This document shows, piece by piece, positions 42,285 through 50,690 of a DNA stretch of 64,000 nucleotides (its first letter is position 1; each line of letters starts with the position of its first letter). Origin of the DNA: an uncultured Oscillospiraceae bacterium (GTDB taxonomy: Bacteria > Bacillota > Clostridia > Oscillospirales > Oscillospiraceae); assembly GCA_910588975.1 (NCBI GenBank), contig CAJUSE010000006.1, positions 26,840 through 90,839 of the forward strand, in the 5' to 3' direction. The notes under the pieces were generated by a model. The model worked only from the letters and a program-made list of their open reading frames with translations, did no database searches and had not been told where the DNA came from. A program made the translations under genes and the position numbers.

Positions 42285-44113
42285 TCCGTCCTCTCCCTCT
42301 CCCGAAAATAGTCGTAAATGACCTGTCCCGTGGCCTTGCCCGCCGCCTGCTGCAGCTGGGCCAGGGTAGCCGTTTTGATGGCCTTGACGCTCTTGAACTC
42401 CTTGAGCAGCTCCGCCTTCCGCTTGGGGCCGATGCCGGGAATTTTGTCCAGCTCGGACCCCTTCACCCGCTGGTTCTGCTGCTGGCGGTGGAACTCGATG
42501 GCAAAGCGGTGGGTCTCCTCCTGGATCTGGCCCACCAGGGCAAAGACGGCGGGGATGCGCTGAATACCGATCTCGGCCCCCTCCGGGGTGACGAGGGCCC
42601 GGGTCCGGTGCCTGTCGTCCTTCACCATGCCGAAAATGGGGATACGCAGCCCCAGCTTCTCCTCCACCGCCACTGCCACCCGGGCATGCTCGGCGCCGCC
42701 GTCGATAAAGAGCGCATCGGGCAGCTCAGAAAACTTCTCGTCCCCGTCCAGATAGCGCTGGAACCGCCGGGTGAGCACCTGATCCATGGAGGCGTAGTCG
42801 TCGGGGCCGTCCATATCCTTCAGCTTGAAGCGCCGGTAATCCCGCTTCAAAGGCCGTCCCCCCACATAGACCACCATGGAGGCCACGATGTCGTCGGCCC
42901 CCTGGTTGGAGATGTCGTAGCTCTCGATGCGGTTGGGCCCCTGCTTCATGCCCAGCATGGTGCCCAGCAGCTCCAGGGTCTTGCTGGTCCGCTCGGCCTT
43001 GGTGGTGGCCCGGACCACCTCCTCCACGGCGTTCTTGTTGGCCAGCCGGATAAGGTCCATCTTGGCCCCCCGCTGGGGGGTGAGCAGCTCCACCCTGTGC
43101 CCGCAGGCCTCGGAGAGCATCCGGGCCAGGGGGGTCTCGTCCTCCAGCTCCCGGGGCAGCAGGACCTGTCGGGGCAGCCGCCCCCGGCCGGCATAGTACT
43201 GCCGCACCAGGGCGGAGAGCACCTCCCCCTCGTCCTCCTCCATGGGCCGCTCCAACAGGCTGTAATCCTTGTCCACCAGATTGCCCTCGGAGAAGTGGAG
43301 CACCACAAAGCAGGCCTTGGCCTCCCCGGCGTGGTAGCCCACCACGTCGGTGTCGGACAGGGAGCCGGCCACCACCTTCTGCCGCTTGCCCAGCAGCTCA
43401 ATGGCCTGGGCCTGGTCCCGGAGCTCGGCGGCCTTCTCAAAGCGCAGCTCCTCGGCGGCCTGGGCCATCTCGGCGTTCAGGTCGGAGAGCACCTCCTTAA
43501 ATTGTCCCTCCAGCAGCCGCACCGCCTGGTCGATCTGCACCCGGTAGCGGCTCTGGTCCATCTCGGGCCGGCAGTAGCCGTCACACAGGCCCATGTGGTA
43601 GTTCAAACAGGGCCGCTCCCTGCCGATGTCCCGGGGGAATTTTTTGTTGCAAGAGGGCAGCTTCAGCGCCTGGCGAATGGCGTCCAGAATGCCGTAAGTG
43701 GCCCCCCGGCTGCCGTAGGGGCCAAAGTACCTGGCCCCGTCCTCGGCCACCCGGCCCACCAGAGAAAATTTGGGGTAGGGGCTCTTCACGTCCAGGCGCA
43801 CATAGGGAAAGCCCTTGTCGTCCTTCTGGATGATGTTGTAGTGGGGCTGATGCCGCTTGATGAGGGAGTCCTCCAGCACCAGGGCCTCGAACTCGCTGTC
43901 GGCCACAATGACATCAAAATGGTCAATAGAGGCCACCATGGCCCTTGTCTTTTCCGTGTGGCTGGCCAGGTTGGCAAAATATTGGGACACCCGGTTTTTC
44001 AACGCCTTGGCCTTGCCCACATAGATGACGGTGTTCTTCTCGTCCTGCATGATGTACACCCCCGGCTTCAGGGGTAGAGCGTGGGCTTTTTCCTTCAGCT
44101 CGTCAAAGGTCAT
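42281..44113 (-). CDS. uvrC: Excinuclease ABC subunit UvrC
   Basis: The 610-residue nuclease makes both incisions in nucleotide excision repair. Domains in order are the GIY-YIG nuclease (residues about 12-95, KPGVYIMQDEKNTVIYVGKA), a Cys-containing region, the UVR motif that binds UvrB (near 205-235, ELRFEKAAELRDQ), the RNase H-like nuclease (YDISNQGADDIVASMVV and later LFIDGGAEHARVA) and the helix-hairpin-helix pair at the end (IPGIGPKRKAELL). Full length. ATG behind GAGGAGGTG. Confidence 0.98.
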   Translation of the reverse strand: MTFDELKEKAHALPLKPGVYIMQDEKNTVIYVGKAKALKNRVSQYFANLASHTEKTRAMVASIDHFDVIVADSEFEALVLEDSLIKRHQPHYNIIQKDDKGFPYVRLDVKSPYPKFSLVGRVAEDGARYFGPYGSRGATYGILDAIRQALKLPSCNKKFPRDIGRERPCLNYHMGLCDGYCRPEMDQSRYRVQIDQAVRLLEGQFKEVLSDLNAEMAQAAEELRFEKAAELRDQAQAIELLGKRQKVVAGSLSDTDVVGYHAGEAKACFVVLHFSEGNLVDKDYSLLERPMEEDEGEVLSALVRQYYAGRGRLPRQVLLPRELEDETPLARMLSEACGHRVELLTPQRGAKMDLIRLANKNAVEEVVRATTKAERTSKTLELLGTMLGMKQGPNRIESYDISNQGADDIVASMVVYVGGRPLKRDYRRFKLKDMDGPDDYASMDQVLTRRFQRYLDGDEKFSELPDALFIDGGAEHARVAVAVEEKLGLRIPIFGMVKDDRHRTRALVTPEGAEIGIQRIPAVFALVGQIQEETHRFAIEFHRQQQNQRVKGSELDKIPGIGPKRKAELLKEFKSVKAIKTATLAQLQQAAGKATGQVIYDYFRERERTE

Positions 44114-44176
44114 GGTCTCACCTCCTCATAAATTCCGTATTGTAGTATTATAACACGTCTCCCCCCAAAAGCACAA

Positions 44177-44194
44177 GTAGGGGCGCAAGGCGCC
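44177..44194. repeat. Degenerate GTAGGGGCG palindrome
   Basis: GTAGGGGCGCAAGGCGCC shares the leading 9 bases with the fuller palindromes elsewhere and forms a short GGCGCC-type hairpin with the sequence after it. Confidence 0.35.
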
Positions 44195-44260
44195 GGTGGC
44201 GCCTGTCCTGCGCTGACCGAGACGGAGCCGAGACCGGCCCCATGTGGCCGCCCGCTCCCC

Positions 44261-44289
44261 TTGCTTTCCCCCTCCCTCTGTGTTAAAAT
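44261..44289 (+). promoter_or_regulatory. Promoter of the small membrane protein gene
   Basis: The -35 TTGCTT (44261-44266) and -10 TAAAAT (44284-44289) are spaced by 17 bp. Confidence 0.65.
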
Positions 44290-44325
44290 ATTTACGTATA
44301 AACGACCCTCAACAAGGTGTGACCT

Positions 44326-44613
44326 ATGAAAAAGAAGCTTGGCCAAATTTTGAACTGGATCATCTTCGCCCTGTGGCTCTGGTGGGCCATGTGGTGGTCC
44401 GTCCGCACTTTTTATCCCAAGCCCTACCCGCCCCTTGATAAACTGATGCCCCTGCCAATGTGTCTCGCCATCCTCGCCACCTTTTTTCTGGAGCCCCTGA
44501 ACAAGTGGACGGGCCAGGACGAGGACGACGTAAAATTTTTCAGACTCTCTATACAGATCCTGGTGCTTTTTCCCCTCATTGTTGGCACCATACGTTTTTT
44601 CTTTCTCCGCTGA
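44326..44613 (+). CDS. Small membrane protein of unknown function
   Basis: The 95-residue protein has three hydrophobic segments (about residues 8-27, 42-58 and 72-93), rich in Trp in the first, and no recognisable motif. It is preceded by an AAGGTG site and its own promoter and followed by a terminator, which supports it being a real gene. Confidence 0.7.
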   Translation: MKKKLGQILNWIIFALWLWWAMWWSVRTFYPKPYPPLDKLMPLPMCLAILATFFLEPLNKWTGQDEDDVKFFRLSIQILVLFPLIVGTIRFFFLR

Positions 44614-44626
44614 ACGACCAAACGTC

Positions 44627-44657
44627 AAAAAGGGACGGCTCCCGCCGTCCCTTTTCC
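44627..44657 (+). terminator. Terminator, copy A of a repeated hairpin
   Basis: AAAAGGGACGGC pairs with GCCGTCCCTTTT around a 4-base loop. The same hairpin recurs 744 bp downstream after yjdF. Confidence 0.8.
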
Positions 44658-44707
44658 TGTTCACCGCCTTACTCCCGCCATCTCTGTGGTATGGGCCGCT
44701 CCACCGA

Positions 44708-44736
44708 TTGCATTTTCCTCACCGCTGTGGTATCAT
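44708..44736 (+). promoter_or_regulatory. Promoter of the yjdF leader
   Basis: The -35 TTGCAT (44708-44713) and -10 TATCAT (44731-44736) are spaced by 17 bp. Transcription would start near 44743, just before the AAAGGAGTGAGGCG block of the leader. Confidence 0.6.
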
Positions 44737-44744
44737 CAAACCAT

Positions 44745-44925
44745 CAAAATCGAAAGGAGTGAGGCGCAAAACACGCCGTCAACACAGCAGCGATAAAAAC
44801 ACAAACGCAGGCCCTTCCCTGCAGAGACGGTAGGTAGTCCGTCCGTGCCGGCAGCCCGGCATAAGTAGCCCTCCCTCCTTGGGTCGTCCATTCGCTGTTC
44901 CCAATTTCATTTAAGGAGGAAGCAC
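44745..44925 (+). ncRNA. yjdF-motif riboswitch (candidate)
   Basis: The leader of about 180 nt precedes a yjdF gene, which is the gene class this riboswitch regulates. It opens with AAAGGAGTGAGGCGCAAAAC (from 44754), matching the conserved 5' part as I recall it, then an A-rich ACAAACGCAGG segment. Three tandem hairpins follow: GCAGG/CCTGC near 44810, GACGG/CCGTC near 44825-44842 and GCCGG/CCGGC near 44846-44860. yjdF RNAs bind diverse azaaromatic compounds and control translation. No covariance model was run. Confidence 0.7.
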
Positions 44926-44926
44926 C

Positions 44927-45346
44927 ATGGACGTACCAGAAAGCAGCCTGACCGTACTGTTTGACGACCCCTTCTGGGTCGGCATATTTGAGCGTCGGGA
45001 GGGCGGGACCCTTTCAGTATCCAAAATCACCTTTGGGGCCGAACCGAAGGACTACGAGGTCTATGATTTTCTTTTGACCCACTACGCCGTCTTGTCCTTC
45101 AGCCCCCCTTTGCCGAACACGGCAAAAAGCGCCATTCCCAAAAGCCCCAAAAGCGTCCGGCGGCAGGTGCGGGGAGCCGTCCGCAGTTCCAGCGTAGGCA
45201 CAAAGGCCCAACAGGCCCTCAAGCTGCACCAGGAGCAGCAGGGCGTAGCCAAAAAGGCTCGGCAGCGTGAAAAACGTCAAGAAGAGCAACAGCGCCGGTT
45301 CGACCTGAAGCAGCAAAAGCACAGGGAAAAGCACCGGGGACACTAA
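44927..45346 (+). CDS. yjdF: YjdF family protein (DUF2992)
   Basis: The 139-residue protein matches YjdF: LTVLFDDPFWVGIFER at the start, the strongly conserved VSKITFGAEPKDYEVYDFLL block, GTKAQQALKLHQEQ in the middle, and a very basic tail ending in KQQKHREKHRGH. The function is unknown; it is thought to help deal with toxic azaaromatic compounds because its riboswitch senses them. Start ATG behind TTTAAGGAGGAAGCACC. Monocistronic. Confidence 0.93.
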   Translation: MDVPESSLTVLFDDPFWVGIFERREGGTLSVSKITFGAEPKDYEVYDFLLTHYAVLSFSPPLPNTAKSAIPKSPKSVRRQVRGAVRSSSVGTKAQQALKLHQEQQGVAKKARQREKRQEEQQRRFDLKQQKHREKHRGH

Positions 45347-45370
45347 AGGCCCCACATCCCAGGAATACAT

Positions 45371-45402
45371 CAAAAAGGGACGGCTCCCGCCGTCCCTTTT
45401 TG
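45371..45402 (+). terminator. Terminator of yjdF, copy B of a repeated hairpin
   Basis: AAAAAGGGACGGC pairs with GCCGTCCCTTTTT around the same 4-base loop as the copy at 44627. Confidence 0.85.
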
Positions 45403-45429
45403 ACGCTTTGTGTGAGCATAGTGCCTTCT

Positions 45430-45459
45430 GTAGGGGCGGGTCCCAGACCCGCCCGTCCC
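45430..45459. repeat. GTAGGGGCGGG palindrome
   Basis: GTAGGGGCGGGTCCCAGACC and its continuation form a perfect GGCGGGTC/GACCCGCC hairpin, a full member of the dispersed family. Confidence 0.65.
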
Positions 45460-45494
45460 TTGCAGGAGCAGATCTCCCCCCATTTCGCCGCAGG

Positions 45495-45857
45495 TCAATC
45501 TTCCTCCATCTCAATCAAATTCCGCAATCTGGACGGAGCGGGAGTATCCGCATGCAACGGAAAATCCCCAAAGGGGGTCTGCAAGGTATCGGCGCCGACT
45601 TTACAGACAAAAAAGGCGACCCTGCTAAAGGGCATAGGTTCCCTTGGCACATCGTACAATGCACAAATTTTTTCTGTGCCGCTCTCATTCAAATACTGCT
45701 CCAGATAGGCAGTCTGCCAGTTATCCCTGTCTACACCGGCCTCCGGAACCACAAAAGCGCCAAAGTCGATTTCCCGGGGCGCCCTCTCCAGAAGCATTTC
45801 AATAAGATACCACTCATCGCTATAATCATAGCAGTGATATTCCTTCACTCTTTTCAT
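45495..45857 (-). CDS. Hypothetical protein downstream of tdk
   Basis: The 120-residue acidic protein starts MKRVKEYHCYDYSDEWYLIE seven bases after the tdk stop, so it is probably translated by coupling; its own ribosome binding site is weak. The frame is open further upstream inside tdk but that part is an out-of-frame shadow. No signal peptide, membrane segment or known family is recognised. Real gene status is supported by the sensible coding composition and tight spacing. Confidence 0.6.
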   Translation of the reverse strand: MKRVKEYHCYDYSDEWYLIEMLLERAPREIDFGAFVVPEAGVDRDNWQTAYLEQYLNESGTEKICALYDVPREPMPFSRVAFFVCKVGADTLQTPFGDFPLHADTPAPSRLRNLIEMEED

Positions 45858-45864
45858 GCAGTGC

Positions 45865-46440
45865 TCAATCCCAATCCGGCCCCAGATTGCCCTCCTTCCA
45901 GTGCCGCCGGCACAGGCCGATGTACTTGTCGTTGGCCCCCAGCACCACCTGCTCCCCCTCCTTGAGGACGGTGCCCCTCTCGTCAAACCGGGCGTTGTAG
46001 AGGGCCTTGCGGCCGCACCAGCAGATGGTCTTGACCTCCTCCAGGATGTCCGCCCAGGCCAGCAGGGCCTCCGAGCCAGGGAACAGATCCCCCTTGAAGT
46101 CAGCCCGCAGGCCGTAGCAAATGACGGGCACCCCCATATCGTCCACCACGTCGGTGAGGAAGCGGACCTCCTCCCGGCTCAAAAATTGGGCTTCATCCAC
46201 GATGATGCACTGATATTTCTTGATCTCCTGGGCGCCCATAGCGTGGAAGTCGTCAAACCAGGTGCAGGGGTAGCTCAGCCCAATGCGGGAGTTGACCACG
46301 GCTTTGCCCTCCCGCTGGTCGATGTTGGGCTTGACCATGAGGGCCTGCTGGCCCCGCTCCTCGTAGTTGTAGCGCACCATCAATGCGTTGGCCGACTTGG
46401 AGGAGCCCATGACTCCGTAGCGAAAATAGAGCTTTGCCAT
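45865..46440 (-). CDS. tdk: Thymidine kinase
   Basis: The 191-residue type II thymidine kinase salvages thymidine with ATP. The P-loop reads RYGVMGSSKSANAL, the form seen in Clostridia. Other marks are the DEAQFL catalytic block and the zinc-binding cysteines in TICWCGRKALYNARF plus a later Cys in IGLCRRHW. It begins 45 bp after mutY on the same strand. Confidence 0.95.
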   Translation of the reverse strand: MAKLYFRYGVMGSSKSANALMVRYNYEERGQQALMVKPNIDQREGKAVVNSRIGLSYPCTWFDDFHAMGAQEIKKYQCIIVDEAQFLSREEVRFLTDVVDDMGVPVICYGLRADFKGDLFPGSEALLAWADILEEVKTICWCGRKALYNARFDERGTVLKEGEQVVLGANDKYIGLCRRHWKEGNLGPDWD

Positions 46441-46484
46441 CCTTCATTCCACCTTATCTGTTTCTGTTTTCCGGGCCTTATATC

Positions 46485-47516
46485 TTATAAATTCTCCTTC
46501 ACAACGGGGGCAAAGGGGGCAAAGGCGCTGGGCAGGGAGTATTTCTCCGCCAGCTCCCCCCTGTCCGCCCAAACCCAACCCTCCGGCAATTCCTCTCTCT
46601 GGGCCTGGACCACATAGGCATTCATGTGCCACTCTATGTGGGTAAAAATATGCTTGCCGGCGGCCACGAAGGCCCCCTCCCCCGCCACGGGACAGCGGGG
46701 CTCCTCTCCGGGAAGCAGCAGGTCGTTGGGATACTCCCACAGCCCGGCCAGCAGGCCCTTTTCCGGCCGGCGGCGCAGGGCCACCCGCCCCTGGCGGAAG
46801 ATGAGCCACACCGCCCGCTCCTCCACCCGCCGCCCCTTTTTGGGGGGCTTCACCGGGAAGTCGGTCTCCCGCTGGTCCCGGTGGGCGGCGCAGAACGCCC
46901 GGGCCGGGCAGCTCTCGCACAGGGGGGCGCCGTTGGGCAGACACACGGTGGCCCCCAGCTCCATGAGGGCCTGGTTAAAGTCCCCGGGGCTTTGAAGGGG
47001 CATAACGGCCTCCAGTGCGGCGGTGATGTCCCTCTTTGTGGCCGGTCTCGTCACGTCCCGGCTGTCGGCGGTGAGCCGGGTCACCACCCGGAGCACGTTG
47101 CCGTCCACGGCGGGCACCGGCTGACCGAAGGCGATGGAGGCGATGGCCCCGGCGGTGTAGTCCCCCACTCCAGGCAAGGCCCGAATGGCGGCGTAGTCGG
47201 CGGGAAATTTCCCGCCGTGCTCATCCATGATCTGCCGGGCGGCCCTTTGCAGGTTCCTGGCCCGGCTGTAATAGCCCAGCCCCTGCCACAGCTTCATGAG
47301 CCTGTCCTCGTCACACCGGGCCAGCTCCTCCACCGTGGGCAGGGCCTCCAGAAACCGGCGGTAGTAGTCCATCACCGCCGCCACCCTGGTCTGCTGGAGC
47401 ATGATCTCGGACACCCACACATGGTAGGCGGTGGGGGCACTGCGCCAGGGCAGCACCCGGGCGTTCTCCCGGTACCAGGCTAATAGGGGGATGGGCAGTC
47501 GCTCCAGCTCCGTCAT
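46485..47516 (-). CDS. mutY: A/G-specific adenine glycosylase MutY
   Basis: The 343-residue base-excision enzyme removes adenine opposite 8-oxoguanine. The N-terminal half has LPWR and SEIMLQQTRVAAVMDYY (catalytic Glu), the helix-hairpin-helix LPGVGDYTAGAIASIAFG, and VDGNVLRVVTRL with the catalytic Asp. The iron-sulphur cluster cysteines are spaced C-x7-C-x2-C-x5-C (from VCLPNGAPLCESC); the first gap is one longer than the E. coli pattern. A C-terminal NUDIX-like domain (about 230-343) reads 8-oxoG. ATG behind GGAGGTGAGGGA. Confidence 0.95.
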   Translation of the reverse strand: MTELERLPIPLLAWYRENARVLPWRSAPTAYHVWVSEIMLQQTRVAAVMDYYRRFLEALPTVEELARCDEDRLMKLWQGLGYYSRARNLQRAARQIMDEHGGKFPADYAAIRALPGVGDYTAGAIASIAFGQPVPAVDGNVLRVVTRLTADSRDVTRPATKRDITAALEAVMPLQSPGDFNQALMELGATVCLPNGAPLCESCPARAFCAAHRDQRETDFPVKPPKKGRRVEERAVWLIFRQGRVALRRRPEKGLLAGLWEYPNDLLLPGEEPRCPVAGEGAFVAAGKHIFTHIEWHMNAYVVQAQREELPEGWVWADRGELAEKYSLPSAFAPFAPVVKENL

Positions 47517-47691
47517 GCTCCCTCACCTCCCCCAATTTCTATCTTCCCTATTATACTTGCTCCCGGGGAATTTTTCAACGGAAAGCCGCAAGGAATTTTC
47601 TCTTTTTGTCCCATCCGGCCTGCCCCCTTTCCAAATCCTTCCCCATGTGCTATACTGTTGGCAGAAAACTGTTCCACAGGAGGTAATCTTC

Positions 47692-48432
47692 ATGTCTGAA
47701 CCGTTAAAAGCCATCGTCATGGCCGCCGGCAAGGGGACCCGTCTGCGCACCGAGGGGGTAGACCTGCCCAAGGTCCTCCGCCAGGCCGCCGGAGCGCCCC
47801 TGCTGGCCCATGTGCTGAGCCAGCTGGACTTCCTCCCCCCCGAGGACATCGTGCTGGTGGTGGGCTATGAGGGAGACAAGGTGGTCTCCGCCTTCCCCGG
47901 CTACCCCCACGCCTTCCAGTCCCCCCAGCTGGGCACCGGCCACGCCGTCCAGTGCGCCGAAGGGGCGCTGAGCGGCTTTGAGGGGGACATCCTCATCTGC
48001 AGCGGAGACATGCCCCTCATGTCCAGCCGGGCCTACCGCCAGCTCTGGGAGCAGCACACCCGGGAGGGCAACGCCTGCACCCTCATGGCCGGGGTGGTGG
48101 ACGACCCCGGCGCCTATGGCCGGGTCATCCGCAATGAGGAGGGCGGCTTTGCCCGCATCGTGGAGGCCAAGGACTGCACCGAGGAGGAGGCCAAGGTCCG
48201 GGAGATCAACGCCGGCGTGTATATCTTCCGCTCCCGGGACCTGTGGCGCAGCCTCACCACCCTGCGCCCCGACAACGCCCAGGGGGAGTACTACCTCACC
48301 GACGCCCCCATCTGGCTGGTGAAGCAGGGGGAGCGTGTAGGCGTCTGCGCCGCCTGCACCGAGGAGGAGCTCCTGGGCGTCAACACCGTGGAGCAGCTCC
48401 AGCAGGTGGAGAACATCCTCCTGAACAGATAA
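47692..48432 (+). CDS. Single-domain sugar nucleotidyltransferase (GlmU N-terminal-like)
   Basis: The 246-residue protein is a Rossmann-fold nucleotidyltransferase like the pyrophosphorylase half of GlmU. The signature loop is MAAGKGTRLRTEGVDLPKVL; QLGTGHAVQCAEGAL, ICSGDMPLM, EAKDCTEEEAKVREINAGVY and DNAQGEYYLTDA follow as in UDP-GlcNAc pyrophosphorylases. The left-handed beta-helix acetyltransferase domain of GlmU is absent and the gene ends at a terminator, so it makes a UDP-sugar but cannot acetylate. The longer open frame upstream is ignored because AGGAGGTAATCTTC directly precedes the ATG at 47692. Confidence 0.9.
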   Translation: MSEPLKAIVMAAGKGTRLRTEGVDLPKVLRQAAGAPLLAHVLSQLDFLPPEDIVLVVGYEGDKVVSAFPGYPHAFQSPQLGTGHAVQCAEGALSGFEGDILICSGDMPLMSSRAYRQLWEQHTREGNACTLMAGVVDDPGAYGRVIRNEEGGFARIVEAKDCTEEEAKVREINAGVYIFRSRDLWRSLTTLRPDNAQGEYYLTDAPIWLVKQGERVGVCAACTEEELLGVNTVEQLQQVENILLNR

Positions 48433-48435
48433 AAA

Positions 48436-48470
48436 CCGGGGCCGGGAGAAATCTCCCGGCCCTCTGCCTT
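48436..48470 (+). terminator. Terminator of the nucleotidyltransferase gene
   Basis: GGGCCGGGAGA pairs with TCTCCCGGCCC around two bases, with a moderate pyrimidine tail. Confidence 0.7.
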
Positions 48471-48490
48471 TTCCCTGTACCTCCAACCAA

Positions 48491-48522
48491 CAAAAGGCCG
48501 CCGTCCTCTTGGACGGCGGCCC
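48491..48522 (-). terminator. Terminator of gapA
   Basis: GGCCGCCGTCC pairs with GGACGGCGGCC around TCTT; read on the minus strand it ends in TTTTG. Confidence 0.75.
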
Positions 48523-48555
48523 TGTTCATTCCAAATATCCCAAACAGGAAAAATC

Positions 48556-49572
48556 TTACCCCAGCTCGGCGAAATACTTAATGGTCCGCACCATCTGGCT
48601 GGTGTAGGAATTCTCGTTGTCGTACCAGGCCACCACCTGGACCAAATTCCCCTCGCCCACCATGGTCTGGGTGGCGTCGAAGATGGAGCCGTGGGTCTCG
48701 CCGATGATGTCGGAGGAGACGATCTGGTCCTCGTTGTAGCCGAAGCTGTCGTCAGCCACCGACTTCATATAGGCGTTGATCTCCTCCTTGGTGACCGCCT
48801 TGCTGACCTTGGCCACCAGGATGGTGGTGGAGCCGGTGGGGGTGGGCACCCGCTGGGCGGAGCCGATGAGCTTGCCGTTGAGCTCGGGGATGACCAGGCC
48901 GATGGCCTTGGCGGCGCCGGTGGAGTTGGGCACGATGTTCTGGGCGCCGGCCCGGGCACGGCGGAGATCGCCCTTGCGCTGGGGGCCGTCCAGGATCATC
49001 TGGTCGCCGGTGTAGGCGTGGACGGTGGTCATAATGCCGCTCTCGATGCCGGCCAGGTCATTGAGGGCCTTGGCCATGGGGGCCAGGCAGTTGGTGGTGC
49101 AGGAGGCGGCGGAGATGATGGTGTCCTCGCTCTTGAGCTGGGTGTGGTTGACGCCGAAGACGATGGTGGGCAGGTCGTTGCCGGCGGGGGCGGAGATGAC
49201 CACCTTCCGGGCGCCGGCCTTGATGTGGGCCTGGGCCTTCTCCTTGGAGGTGTAGAAGCCGGTGCACTCCAGCACCACGTCCACCCCCAGCTTGCCCCAG
49301 GGGCACTCGGAGGCGTCGGCCAGCTTGTAAATGATGATCTTCTTGCCGTCCACCACGATATAGTTGTCCTCGCCCTCACCCTCGTTGTAGGTGATGGTGT
49401 GGTTGCGGGCATAGTTGCCCTGGGCAGTATCGTACTTCAGCAGGTGGGCCAGCATCTTGGAGCTGGTCAGGTCGTTGATGGCCACGACCTCATACCCCTC
49501 TGCGCCGAACATCTGGCGGAAGGCCAGCCGGCCGATCCGGCCAAAACCGTTGATTGCAACTTTGACAGCCAT
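48556..49572 (-). CDS. gapA: Glyceraldehyde-3-phosphate dehydrogenase, type I
   Basis: The 338-residue glycolytic enzyme has the NAD-binding start VAINGFGRIGRLAFRQM, the catalytic SAASCTTNCLAPMAKAL with active-site Cys, and the conserved WYDNENSYTSQMV near the C-terminus. It oxidises glyceraldehyde-3-phosphate with NAD and phosphate. A strong -10 (TATAAT on the minus strand, 49633-49638) lies upstream. It is not clustered with pgk or tpi here. Confidence 0.97.
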   Translation of the reverse strand: MAVKVAINGFGRIGRLAFRQMFGAEGYEVVAINDLTSSKMLAHLLKYDTAQGNYARNHTITYNEGEGEDNYIVVDGKKIIIYKLADASECPWGKLGVDVVLECTGFYTSKEKAQAHIKAGARKVVISAPAGNDLPTIVFGVNHTQLKSEDTIISAASCTTNCLAPMAKALNDLAGIESGIMTTVHAYTGDQMILDGPQRKGDLRRARAGAQNIVPNSTGAAKAIGLVIPELNGKLIGSAQRVPTPTGSTTILVAKVSKAVTKEEINAYMKSVADDSFGYNEDQIVSSDIIGETHGSIFDATQTMVGEGNLVQVVAWYDNENSYTSQMVRTIKYFAELG

Positions 49573-49766
49573 AATTTCTTCTTCCTCCTATAAAGTTAAT
49601 AAGGGTAATTTGCCATGCGCTTATACAGGGATATTATATCCTCTTTTCACACAAATGGAAAGGGGTATTGGGTATTTTTACGTGAAATTCCATAAAATTT
49701 TTCCGCAACGTTTCCCCACCCTTCCGGTCTCCCCCTGCTTTTTTCGACAAAATTCGTCAAAAGCGG

Positions 49767-49795
49767 TTGTTGCATCGGCCAGATTTTGGTATACT
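49767..49795 (+). promoter_or_regulatory. Promoter of the HATPase-domain gene
   Basis: The -35 TTGTTG (49767-49772) and -10 TATACT (49790-49795) are spaced by 17 bp. Confidence 0.6.
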
Positions 49796-49846
49796 CTTGG
49801 ATAGACAGTCTGCGCATGATAGAAAAAACAGACAGGAGGCGCTCCC

Positions 49847-50590
49847 ATGGACGAAAGGCAGCGTGACCGGCTCATTGAAAAAATGCGGGAGGACCTGTCC
49901 AACGCCCTGGGGGCGCTGGACACCCTGGTGCCCCTGGTCCGGGAGCGGGGCGGCAGTGAGGACGTGACCCACCTGGCCATGCTCAGCCAGGCCCTCTACC
50001 GCCAGCTGCGCACCCTTCTGCACATGGAGCTGACCCGGCAGCAAAGCCCCACCTTTCTCCCCCGCACCACCGACCTGACCCACCTGTGCCGGGAGCTGGG
50101 CCGGCAGATGGAGGGGCTCTCCCGGGCGCTGGAGGTGGACTTCCGCTGGGACATCGAGCCCGACAGTCTCACCGCCGTGGCCGACCCCGCCCTTCTGGAG
50201 CTTGCCCTTCTGAGCCTGCTCTCCAACGCCGTGGCCTCCGCCGGCACCGGGGGCCGGGTGAGCCTGCGGCTGCGGAGCCGGAACGGCCTTGCCATCTTCA
50301 TCGTGGGGGACAGTGGCCCCGGCCTTGCCGGCCAGGCCCTGGAGGAGAGCCTGGGCCTGGGGCTTCAATCGGCCCGGCGGGTGGCCACCCTCCACCGGGG
50401 CACCCTGGTACTGGAAAACGACGAGCAGGGGGTCTGCTCCGTTCTCTCCATCCCCGCCGCCCCCAAGGGGCAGGAGCGGGTGGAGGCCCCCAAAATGGGC
50501 TTTCTTCTCACCGGGGGCTACTCCCCCATCCTCATCGAGCTGTCCCACCTACTGCCCACGAACTGCTACGAGCTGGAAGATTTGGAATAA
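49847..50590 (+). CDS. Soluble histidine-kinase-like ATPase-domain protein
   Basis: The 247-residue cytoplasmic protein ends in a GHKL ATPase domain like those of sensor kinases: N box LLSLLSNAVASA, G1 GDSGPGLAG, G2 SLGLGLQSARRV. The N-terminal 100 residues are helical but lack a recognisable HExxTP phospho-acceptor box, and there are no membrane segments or partner regulator. It may be a degenerate kinase, or a phosphotransfer or anti-sigma-type ATPase. The last 40 residues form an unmatched tail. Confidence 0.75.
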   Translation: MDERQRDRLIEKMREDLSNALGALDTLVPLVRERGGSEDVTHLAMLSQALYRQLRTLLHMELTRQQSPTFLPRTTDLTHLCRELGRQMEGLSRALEVDFRWDIEPDSLTAVADPALLELALLSLLSNAVASAGTGGRVSLRLRSRNGLAIFIVGDSGPGLAGQALEESLGLGLQSARRVATLHRGTLVLENDEQGVCSVLSIPAAPKGQERVEAPKMGFLLTGGYSPILIELSHLLPTNCYELEDLE

Positions 50591-50601
50591 AGACGAACAC
50601 C

Positions 50602-50626
50602 GGGGCGGAGGGCCATCCTCCGCCCC
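50602..50626 (+). terminator. Hairpin after the HATPase-domain gene
   Basis: GGGGCGGAGG pairs with CCTCCGCCCC around five bases; the tail is only weakly T-rich. Confidence 0.5.
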
Positions 50627-50665
50627 TTGCACATTTGCACTCTCTGTGCTTATGGCAATACCTTC

Positions 50666-50690
50666 GTAGGGGCGGCTATCAGCCGCCCGC
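50666..50690. repeat. GTAGGGGCGGC palindrome
   Basis: GTAGGGGCGGCTATCAGCCG and its continuation form a GGCGGCT/AGCCGCC hairpin, a full member of the dispersed family. Confidence 0.65.
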
